Source: Larkinella terrae (lineage in GTDB: Bacteria; Bacteroidota; Bacteroidia; Cytophagales; Spirosomataceae). Taken from it: 64,000 bases of DNA. Within the stretch, counting starts at the first letter, position 1. Each line of letters starts with the position of its first letter. Both the position numbers and the translations under genes were made by a program. Location of the stretch: the NCBI RefSeq assembly GCF_009668025.1, contig NZ_WJXZ01000004.1:543370-607369 (forward strand), given 5' to 3'. Below are positions 18,932 to 26,080 of the stretch, one piece after another. A model generated the notes under the pieces. The model made no database searches, had not been told where the DNA came from, and saw only the letters and a list, made by a program, of their open reading frames with translations.

Positions 18932-19284
18932 CTATTACAAACGAAAGTGATTATAAACAGGCTTTTCGGGAATTTGATGCACTAATTAGCCACATGGGTG
19001 ACGATCCTGAAAAACAAGTGAAAGCCAGGGCACTTGCCGAAAGCATTCAGGCTTATGAACAGGATTTTATGCCGTTCCCTAAACCGACTACGTTAACGAG
19101 CATGATCGAATTGAAGATGTATGAGATGAAATTAAAGCAAAAAGATCTGGCGGCTTTGCTGGATGTCGAAGCGTCCCGGATCTCTGAAATTTTGAACGGA
19201 AAGCGGAAATTGACGATCGATTTAGCCAAAAAACTACACGATAAATTGGGAATTGACGGAAATTTTATTCTGGAACACCTATAA
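18928..19284 (+). CDS. higA: HigA-type antitoxin, XRE helix-turn-helix
   Basis: 118 residues, overlapping the toxin gene by four bases (ATGA). The C-terminal half is a lambda-repressor-like helix-turn-helix: KLKQKDLAALLDVEASRISE then ILNGKRKLTIDLAKKLHDKL. The N-terminal half is the helical toxin-binding region found in the longer HigA proteins, with an SIQAYEQDFMPFP segment. It should neutralise HigB and autoregulate the operon. Translational coupling is implied by the overlap. Confidence 0.88.
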   Translation: MTITNESDYKQAFREFDALISHMGDDPEKQVKARALAESIQAYEQDFMPFPKPTTLTSMIELKMYEMKLKQKDLAALLDVEASRISEILNGKRKLTIDLAKKLHDKLGIDGNFILEHL

Positions 19285-19301
19285 AAATCGCCATAAATTA
19301 A

Positions 19302-20663
19302 TTACCCCGGTTTCTGCCTGTGCCAGAACCAGTAAAAAGGAACGCCCGTGGCAATCAGCCCCAATCCCATTAAGGCTTCGCGGGGCTGTTCGATGAGCGT
19401 GATAGCGACCAATGTCAGACAGAACAGGCAGAAAATGACCGGCAAAACCGGATAGCCGATTACCCGGTACGGACGCGGGAGCTCCGGATGCGATCGCCGG
19501 AAGAGCATGACGCCGAAAGCCGTTGCCCCGTAGAAAATGAACGAAGCAAACACCAGCATGTCGGTCAGCTGGTCGAACGTGCCCGACCACACCAGCGCCA
19601 CCGCCAAAACCGCCTGTAACACAATCGAGACCGAAGGCGACTGATAATCCGGGTGAATCCGGGCCACTGAACGGAAAAACAACCCGTCGCGGGCCATCGC
19701 GTAATAGATACGGGCGGAAGTCAGGATGGTGCTGTTGGTTGCGTTGAAGGTGGTGCAGAGAATCAGCACCGACACCAGCGTGGCCCCGGTTGTTCCGCTG
19801 ATCCGGCGAATGACCTCAACGGCGGCAATCCGGTTGGGCGTCAGGTTAAGGGCCATCAGCTCCTCAATCGGCAGGACGTAAACGTACATCAGGTTGAGGA
19901 GCAGGTAAATGCCCATCACAAACAGCGTTCCCAAGCCGAGAGCGAGGGGCAGATTCCGCTGCGGATTCTTGATTTCTTCGCCAATGAAAGCGATGTTATT
20001 CCAGCCATCGTAGCCCCAGAAAGCTCCCAGCGAAGCAATAAACAGCGCTTTTACCAAAACCAGTCCTTGAATGGTGCCCGCGTCGGATGCCGGACTATTG
20101 TGACTGAGATTGGCGAATGTGCCTATCTCCGAGCTAAAACCGGTGATTACTAAACCGCTGATGGTCAGTAAAATAGCGCAGGTCAGTACCCAGCTGATGC
20201 CGCCCGCAAACCGGATACCCCGGTAATTGACCAGACTGAGCCCGATGATCAGCACCGACGCAATGCCTTTCGTGGCAAAACCGGTTTCGTCGACCAGCGA
20301 AAGCAAACCGACCAGCGACTGGGCAAAAATGTAGGCCAATGCCGAGATTGATGCCGTCCGGACTACTGTAAAATTGCTCCAGCCGTAGAGAAACGCAAAA
20401 AACCGGTTGTAGACTTTCTGGTAATAAACGTATTCGCCCCCCGATTGCGGAAACATCCCGGCCATTTCGGCATTGGTCAGCGCCCCGGCCAAACTCACCA
20501 GCCCGGCCAGCAGCCAGCACAGCAAAACCAGTCCGGGCGATTGCAGTTCGGCGGACATCGGGGCAATTTTCTTGAACACGCCCGAGCCTACCATGATGCT
20601 GATGACCAGTACTATGGCTGAAGGCAACGTAAGCACCCGGGCAAGTTTGGCGACTGGTTTCAT
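19302..20663 (-). CDS. APC-superfamily amino-acid permease (LAT-like)
   Basis: 453 residues with about 12 membrane segments. TM1 carries the APC substrate-binding motif MVGSGVF (unwound helix); TM3 follows YVYYQKVYNRFFAFLYGW; TM6 has the FWGYDGWNNIAFIGEEIKNP signature of LAT-type exchangers. It is the last gene of a three-gene minus-strand operon, three bases after the epimerase gene and downstream of the DUF1611 gene. The context suggests import of the amino acid or dipeptide handled by those enzymes (glutamate, D-glutamate or an Ala-Glu peptide). The substrate is inferred. Confidence 0.88.
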   Translation of the reverse strand: MKPVAKLARVLTLPSAIVLVISIMVGSGVFKKIAPMSAELQSPGLVLLCWLLAGLVSLAGALTNAEMAGMFPQSGGEYVYYQKVYNRFFAFLYGWSNFTVVRTASISALAYIFAQSLVGLLSLVDETGFATKGIASVLIIGLSLVNYRGIRFAGGISWVLTCAILLTISGLVITGFSSEIGTFANLSHNSPASDAGTIQGLVLVKALFIASLGAFWGYDGWNNIAFIGEEIKNPQRNLPLALGLGTLFVMGIYLLLNLMYVYVLPIEELMALNLTPNRIAAVEVIRRISGTTGATLVSVLILCTTFNATNSTILTSARIYYAMARDGLFFRSVARIHPDYQSPSVSIVLQAVLAVALVWSGTFDQLTDMLVFASFIFYGATAFGVMLFRRSHPELPRPYRVIGYPVLPVIFCLFCLTLVAITLIEQPREALMGLGLIATGVPFYWFWHRQKPG

Positions 20664-20666
20664 CGG

Positions 20667-21740
20667 TTAAAAGGAGAAATCCGTTAAGCCCAGGCCGGGC
20701 GTTCCGGTCGGGTAGAGTAGTCCGTCTTTTACCGTAAAACCGCCTTTGACCACGTCTTCGGCGAGGTCGAAACTGCCGTCCAGGTCGATGTAGCGCGTGT
20801 TGGGGCAGGCAAAAGCCGCGTGTAAAGCCGCCGAAATGCTGACGATGCTCTCGTCGTTACAGCCCCAGAAGAGCTCAATCTGGCTCAGCCGGGCGACCGT
20901 CGCTATGTCGAAAGCGCCCCGGATGCCGCCACATTTCATGAGCTTGATGTTGAAAATCCCGAACGGTTTGGGCTCCTGCGCCAGTTTCAAGGCCGCTTCA
21001 CCGCCCTTCAGCGATTCGTCGGCTGCCAGCGTCCGGCGGATCGCCAACGGCAGCGCCCGCAGTTCGTCGTCCGCACCCGCTGGCAGCGGTTGTTCGATTA
21101 ACTCCACCCTGGAATCGTCGGTTTGCCCGATAAACTGAATCAACTGATCCACCGAATAGCCCTGGTTGGCATCGACGCGCAGCACCAGATCGGGGCCAAA
21201 CTGCTCGCGGAGCTTCCGAATACGGCCGATGTCTTCGCTTACATCCAGGCCGGTTTTTACTTTCAGCACCCGAAATCCCTGCTCCATGTAGTCACGGGCC
21301 GCTTCCAGCGTTTCGGCAATCGGCATAATTCCAATCGTGACGGAGGTTGGTAAAGCCGTTATTTTTTGCCCGTATAATTCAACAACCGGAATCCCGAGAA
21401 ACTGCCCGAAGGCATCGTGCAGCGCAATATCGAAAGCCGCCAGCGTGCCGGGGCCGTTCGGGAAATGCTGACTGGCTTCGTCGATCAGTTGAAAGGTGTG
21501 TCGAATATCGCGACCCACAAACCGCTGAATGGCGTCACTTTGCAGATTCTCAAATGCCTGATCGGGGGATTCGTCAACCACTTCGGGCGACGGATTGGCG
21601 GCTCCCAGTCCGATGATGCCGTTGGCTAGTTCGACCACTAAAAAGATATTCTCGACGGCGGAAATGGTCTGATACGCAATCGTATACGGTTTGGTCAGGG
21701 CCAGATCCCGGCGGAAAACCCGGATGGATTTAATCTGCAT
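20667..21740 (-). CDS. Enolase-superfamily dipeptide epimerase (L-Ala-D/L-Glu epimerase-like; DgcA-related)
   Basis: 357 residues of the muconate-lactonizing-enzyme subgroup. Seen: the catalytic KxK (Lys160, Lys162 in LKVKTG), metal ligands Asp190 (RVDANQGY), Glu216 (IEQP) and Asp241 (AADES), the second acid/base Lys266 (IKLMK) and Asp296. Asp319-Leu-Asp321 is the DxD motif that binds the dipeptide amino group in characterised L-Ala-D/L-Glu epimerases, favouring that activity over simple N-acyl amino acid racemisation. Its start overlaps the end of the DUF1611 gene by 11 bases. A related pair (DgcN/DgcA) is known from D-glutamate catabolism, so either muropeptide salvage or D-glutamate use is possible. 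Confidence 0.85.
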   Translation of the reverse strand: MQIKSIRVFRRDLALTKPYTIAYQTISAVENIFLVVELANGIIGLGAANPSPEVVDESPDQAFENLQSDAIQRFVGRDIRHTFQLIDEASQHFPNGPGTLAAFDIALHDAFGQFLGIPVVELYGQKITALPTSVTIGIMPIAETLEAARDYMEQGFRVLKVKTGLDVSEDIGRIRKLREQFGPDLVLRVDANQGYSVDQLIQFIGQTDDSRVELIEQPLPAGADDELRALPLAIRRTLAADESLKGGEAALKLAQEPKPFGIFNIKLMKCGGIRGAFDIATVARLSQIELFWGCNDESIVSISAALHAAFACPNTRYIDLDGSFDLAEDVVKGGFTVKDGLLYPTGTPGLGLTDFSF

Positions 21741-22800
21741 ATCGAACGGTTTTTTCGACTAACTGACGAATGACCGGCACCACCGGCCCGACTCCCTCTT
21801 CCAGCGGCAGCAAAACCGGAATGCCGAGCCGGTCGGCGTATTCCCGCTGAAACTGCCGGGCTTCTTCGGGCGTACATTCTTCCGTATTGAGGGCCAGCGC
21901 GATAACTTCGGCACCGAATTTCTGAATGATTTCGATTTCGGATTCAACCGAAGGGATTTCGCCCCAATGTGGGTCATAATCGAAATAAGTGCGTTTGGGC
22001 GCATGCATCAGCACCACATGTTTCGCATTACCCGAAACGATAAACTCCAGTCCGCACGGCCCGCTCGGGTTCCGCAGCGACGACTGCCCTTCGAGCAGCA
22101 ACACGTCGGCACCGGTTTCTTGCCAGCACGAAACGAGGGCGTGTTCGATTTCGCCGGAAATAAAATCGTTCAGCGTCGAGTCGAAAATAAAACCGTACTG
22201 TCCGCCCTGCAGCCAGCCGGTTTGCCCGGTGTAAATCATCTGCGCGTTCAGTCCGGCCGCCCGGCAGGCCTGGGTCAGCAGTCGCGTGGTCGTTCGTTTG
22301 CCCATCGCGCAGTCCATGCCCAAAACCGCCAGAATCGGAGCTTTTATCTTGAAAACGTCTCCCGACCAGAAATGCAGTTCGGTGCGGGGTTTGGGTTTCC
22401 GAATATCGATCAGCTGCACATTGTTTTCGGCCGCCAGCTGAACGAGCGTCGGGCGATCGTTTAGCAGATCATGCAGGCCATTGACAACCGATAAGCCGTT
22501 TTGCAGGCAGGTTTCGATCAGAAATAAGACTTCCAGGGGCAGCACGCCCCCGGTGGTGGCTACGCCCACAATGCCGTATTGCACCGGTCCGGCTGCGGCC
22601 AGTGCATCTTCCAGTGAAGCAAAAACCGGTATCCCCCGGTTTTTCCCGTCCAGCACGTCGCCCGCGTCGCGCCCGGCCGTGGGCGGGTCGATCACGCCCA
22701 CAATGGTATAGCGTTCGCTATCCCGGATAAGCCCGTGAGCGGTTTTTGCATTGGGAGTTGCCAGCAAGCCGTTGGTTAAAAGAAGTGCCCGATCTGCCAT
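21730..22800 (-). CDS. DUF1611-family P-loop protein (DgcN-like N-acetyltransferase candidate)
   Basis: 356 residues from the ATG at 22800; an in-frame start 13 codons earlier adds only a hydrophobic stub. The N-terminal Rossmann-like half (residues 1-145) includes YTIVGVIDPPTAGRD. The C-terminal half is a P-loop domain with GMDCAMGKRTT at 161-171 and later SSLRNPSGPCGLEFIVSGNA. DUF1611 proteins are regularly encoded with enolase-superfamily epimerases. One such protein, DgcN, was reported to N-acetylate D-glutamate before racemisation by DgcA. Whether this copy is an acetyltransferase, a ligase or a dipeptide processor is not shown by sequence. It is the first gene of the operon; the gap to the divergent ABC exporter contains a long inverted repeat. 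Confidence 0.78.
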   Translation of the reverse strand: MADRALLLTNGLLATPNAKTAHGLIRDSERYTIVGVIDPPTAGRDAGDVLDGKNRGIPVFASLEDALAAAGPVQYGIVGVATTGGVLPLEVLFLIETCLQNGLSVVNGLHDLLNDRPTLVQLAAENNVQLIDIRKPKPRTELHFWSGDVFKIKAPILAVLGMDCAMGKRTTTRLLTQACRAAGLNAQMIYTGQTGWLQGGQYGFIFDSTLNDFISGEIEHALVSCWQETGADVLLLEGQSSLRNPSGPCGLEFIVSGNAKHVVLMHAPKRTYFDYDPHWGEIPSVESEIEIIQKFGAEVIALALNTEECTPEEARQFQREYADRLGIPVLLPLEEGVGPVVPVIRQLVEKTVRYAD

Positions 22801-22978
22801 AATAGTTACAAAAAGAATCGTTCGGCAAAGAAAGGGCATTCTGCCGAAACCTTAGTAAAGTTTCAACGAAATCGGTTTTCTTTTGAGAAAATATCAGATA
22901 ATTCCACTTTTATCTACTATTTATTCCGTAACAGAAAGTTTTCGTAACAAAACCGGCTTTCCGGAGTCGTATAGGTGA

Positions 22979-23080
22979 CGGTTTTCAGTTTTCGGTTTAC
23001 AGTTTTCGGTTGGTCAACGACTTGCTCCATCCAGAATCCCGGCGGAGCTCCGAAAACTGTAAACCGAAAACAGAAAACCG
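22979..23080. repeat. 31-bp near-perfect inverted repeat upstream of ABC exporter
   Basis: Arms 22979-23009 and 23050-23080 pair over 31 bp with one mismatch around a 40-base loop. Each arm contains the 12-mer CAGTTTTCGGTT or close variants in direct repeat (22986-22997 and 23000-23011 on the left). The right arm ends nine bases before the exporter start codon. This may be a MITE/REP-like insertion or a structured 5' leader. Confidence 0.85.
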
Positions 23081-23089
23081 GGAACAGTT

Positions 23090-24856
23090 ATGCAAATTCT
23101 GTGGACATACCTGAAACCGTACCGCTGGCTGGTGGTGGTGTCGTTGCTACTGGCTGGTGTCAGTCAGCTATTAACCATGATTGATCCGCTTATTTTCGGG
23201 AAGATCATCGACGAATACGCCACCAAACCGATATCCCGGCCCGAAAACGAACTGGTTCGGGGCGTTCTGTTCTGGCTGCTGATTGCTATTGGAATTGCCA
23301 CGCTGGCGCGGCTGGCGAAGTCGTTTCAGGAATATTGCATGCGGCTGGTGGTGCAACGCTTTGGTACGCAGGTTTTTAACGACGGTTTAAAACAAACCCT
23401 CCGGCTGTCGTTTCAGGAATTTGAAGAACAGCGGAGTGGCGAAACCGTGGCGTTGCTGCAGAAAGTGCGGACCGACACCGAAAAATTTATCAATGCGTTC
23501 ATCAACATTCTGTTTTCGTCCATCGTCGGGATGGGTTTTCTGATCTGGTACGCCATCACCAAACACTGGGCGCTGATTCCCATTTTCGTCATCGGAATTC
23601 TGATTCTGGGCGGGCTGACCGGTTTGCTGAGTAAAAAAATAAAAACCGTCCAGAAGGCCGTCAACCGGCAAACCGTGAAGCTGGCCGGGGCCATAACGGA
23701 ATCGCTGCGGAATATTGAACTCGTTCGCAGTCTGGGACTTACGTTTCCGGAAATCCGGCGCCTGAAGCAATACACCCAGCGGATTTACGAGCTCGAAATG
23801 GATAAAACGAAACAGGTCCGGACGCTGTCGTTTTTGCAGGGAACCACCCTGAATGTGCTGAAACAGTCGATTCTGTTTGCCTTGTTATGGCTTATTTTCC
23901 GGGATGTTCTGACCACCGGCGAACTGATTTCGATGCAGTTTATTTCGACGGCGATTTTTGCCCCTCTGCAGGATCTGGGCAACATCATCCTGTCGTACCG
24001 CGAAGCCGAAGCGTCGCTGGGGCTTTTTGATAACCTGATGAATAAATCCATTGAACGGCGGCCCGACGATTCCATCGACTTTGGCGTGCTGAACCATCTG
24101 CGTTTCGAAAACGTGGTGTTTCGACACCAATCCGCCCAGCAGAATGCGATGGATGGGATTTCGTTTGCGGTGGGCATGGGCGAAACCGTCGCGTTTGTGG
24201 GACCTTCGGGTTCGGGAAAATCGACGCTGGTGAAGTTGCTGCTGGGGTTGTATAAACCGGTTTCGGGTGAAATTTACTTCAACGACGTTCCGGCGAGCCA
24301 GATTCGGTACAACCCGATGCGTCGGCAGATCGGCTTTGTGACGCAGGATACGCAGTTATTTGCCAGTACGATCAAGGAAAACCTGCTTTTTGTCAAACCG
24401 GATGCGACCGACGGGGAAATCCGTGAAGCCCTCCACAAAGCGTCCTGCGACCAGCTGATTGCCCGCTCCGACAAAGGGATCGATACGGTTTTGGGCGAGG
24501 GCGGCATGAAGTTGTCGGGAGGTGAAAAGCAGCGTATTTCCATCGCCCGCGCCCTGATCCGGCATCCTCGGTTGTTGATTTTCGACGAAGCCACGTCGGC
24601 GCTGGATTCGCTGACGGAAGAAGCCATTACCGACACCGTCCGTGGCATTTCGGCCCGGCGCGAGCAGATCACCATCCTGATTGCCCACCGGCTTTCCACC
24701 ATCATGCACGCCGACACGATCATTGTACTGGAAAGAGGCAAAATCGCCGAAACCGGCACGCACGCCGAACTGCTCGAACAAAAAGGCTTGTACTACGCGA
24801 TGTGGCGCCAGCAAATCGGCGAACGTCGGCAGGAAAAACAGGTGGCTGGCTGGTAA
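23090..24856 (+). CDS. ABC exporter, fused permease and ATPase (half-transporter)
   Basis: 588 residues. Residues 1-310 contain six membrane helices of a type I exporter (KPYRWLVVVSLLLAG at the first). The nucleotide-binding domain follows: Walker A GPSGSGKST (about 370), Q-loop GFVTQDTQLF, signature LSGGEKQRISIARAL (about 476), Walker B LLIFDEATSALD (about 496) and the H-loop in ILIAHRLSTI. It would function as a homodimer or heterodimer in lipid, drug or peptide export. No partner half-transporter or peptidase domain is present. There is no Shine-Dalgarno sequence; the start codon lies just after the right arm of a long inverted repeat, so translation may depend on that structure. Confidence 0.92.
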   Translation: MQILWTYLKPYRWLVVVSLLLAGVSQLLTMIDPLIFGKIIDEYATKPISRPENELVRGVLFWLLIAIGIATLARLAKSFQEYCMRLVVQRFGTQVFNDGLKQTLRLSFQEFEEQRSGETVALLQKVRTDTEKFINAFINILFSSIVGMGFLIWYAITKHWALIPIFVIGILILGGLTGLLSKKIKTVQKAVNRQTVKLAGAITESLRNIELVRSLGLTFPEIRRLKQYTQRIYELEMDKTKQVRTLSFLQGTTLNVLKQSILFALLWLIFRDVLTTGELISMQFISTAIFAPLQDLGNIILSYREAEASLGLFDNLMNKSIERRPDDSIDFGVLNHLRFENVVFRHQSAQQNAMDGISFAVGMGETVAFVGPSGSGKSTLVKLLLGLYKPVSGEIYFNDVPASQIRYNPMRRQIGFVTQDTQLFASTIKENLLFVKPDATDGEIREALHKASCDQLIARSDKGIDTVLGEGGMKLSGGEKQRISIARALIRHPRLLIFDEATSALDSLTEEAITDTVRGISARREQITILIAHRLSTIMHADTIIVLERGKIAETGTHAELLEQKGLYYAMWRQQIGERRQEKQVAGW

Positions 24857-25032
24857 TGCAACCCGTCACGAACATTATCGGGACGCCTTTGTTGTTTGCG
24901 AAAAAGCATGCGTCCGTATGGGCAGGCATTCTGCTACCAAACTAAGCCGAAAAGAATATTGAGGTCGTACGGTAGCAATAATCCATCCCTATATTTCGGC
25001 AGTTAATCATTTTAATATAATTCAATCTAAAA

Positions 25033-25914
25033 ATGGCATCCGGTTTTTTCGCAATCTTAGACGATATAGTCGCCTTAATGGACGATGTTGCTTTGGCTAC
25101 AAAAGTAGCTACCCGAAAGACAGCCGGTATATTAGGGGACGATCTGGCTGTAAACGCGGAAAAAGCAACGGGTTTTCTGGCTGAAAGGGAATTGCCTATT
25201 TTATGGAGCATTACCAAAGGCTCCCTGATCAACAAACTTATTATCGTTCCAATTGCTCTGTTACTCAATGCATTCTTTCCGGCCGCCATCACAATCATCC
25301 TGTTACTAGGTGGTTGTTACCTGGCCTACGAAGGAGCCGAAAAAATAATTGACTATTTCTTTCATACAGAGAAACAAAAGCCGCAGGAAATCCCGGAAAG
25401 CAAACAGGCCGGTCCAATTGTCGATCAGGAAAAAGCCAAGGTAAAATCGGCCATCACGACGGACTTTATCCTCTCCGTGGAAATTGTCATCATTGCGCTC
25501 GGGACGGTTGCTGAGCAAAGCACTATGATACAGATAGCAACGGTATCCGCTGTTGCCCTGCTGGCGACGGTCGGCGTCTATGGCCTGGTAGCGCTCATTG
25601 TACGCATGGATGATGCTGGCTATAAGTTGATCAAACGGTCGAATGGGGAAGGTTTATTCGCAAAGCTCGGCCATGTGCTGGTTGGTGCATTACCCGTTAT
25701 CGTCAGGATATTAAGCGTCGTGGGAACGTTGGCCCTGGTGTTGGTGGGGGGCGGCATATTTGTGCATAACATCCACTACCTGAACACATTATTTCCGAGC
25801 ATTCCTGCAACAATAAGAGAGTTTGGGGTTGGTTTAGTTGTTGGATTGGTTATTGCAGGCGTTTTTGCCTTGTTTAAGTCACTGCGACGTTCCTCCAAAG
25901 CGTCTGAAAGTTAA
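25033..25914 (+). CDS. DUF808-family (YedI-like) inner-membrane protein
   Basis: 293 residues. The N-terminus MASGFFAILDDIVALMDDVA and the following KATGFLAERELPILW are hallmarks of the DUF808/YedI family, widespread but functionally uncharacterised. Several membrane segments are visible (about 67-95, 140-185, 210-250, 262-285), with a charged loop after KIIDYFFHTEK. The preceding 176 bases hold no recognisable feature. Both neighbours are unrelated, so there is no operon clue. Family assignment is firm; the function is unknown. Confidence 0.88.
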   Translation: MASGFFAILDDIVALMDDVALATKVATRKTAGILGDDLAVNAEKATGFLAERELPILWSITKGSLINKLIIVPIALLLNAFFPAAITIILLLGGCYLAYEGAEKIIDYFFHTEKQKPQEIPESKQAGPIVDQEKAKVKSAITTDFILSVEIVIIALGTVAEQSTMIQIATVSAVALLATVGVYGLVALIVRMDDAGYKLIKRSNGEGLFAKLGHVLVGALPVIVRILSVVGTLALVLVGGGIFVHNIHYLNTLFPSIPATIREFGVGLVVGLVIAGVFALFKSLRRSSKASES

Positions 25915-26000
25915 CAGTTACGTTCGTGGCTGCGGTTTTTACGAATGGTACACGCCAGTAAAACGAGCGGAAACCAGGGCGTAACAACGCTCAATAATGC

Positions 26001-26059
26001 AAACTGCTACCTGTAAAAGTGGCGTGGCTCGTTCTAAACACTTTTACAGGTAGCAGTTT
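26001..26059. terminator. Bidirectional terminator, 21-bp perfect stem
   Basis: Arms 26001-26021 and 26039-26059 (AAACTGCTACCTGTAAAAGTG and its complement, 21 bp) are exact complements around a 17-base loop, with A-rich and T-rich ends. It lies between convergent genes, the DUF808 gene and the M1 peptidase gene, and should stop both. Confidence 0.85.
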
Positions 26060-26080
26060 TTTCACTTAAAATTTCTTTTT

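Noticed and set aside
23171..24177. Minus-strand frames opposite the ABC exporter
   Set aside because: All lie antisense to the exporter, whose Walker and signature motifs are intact.
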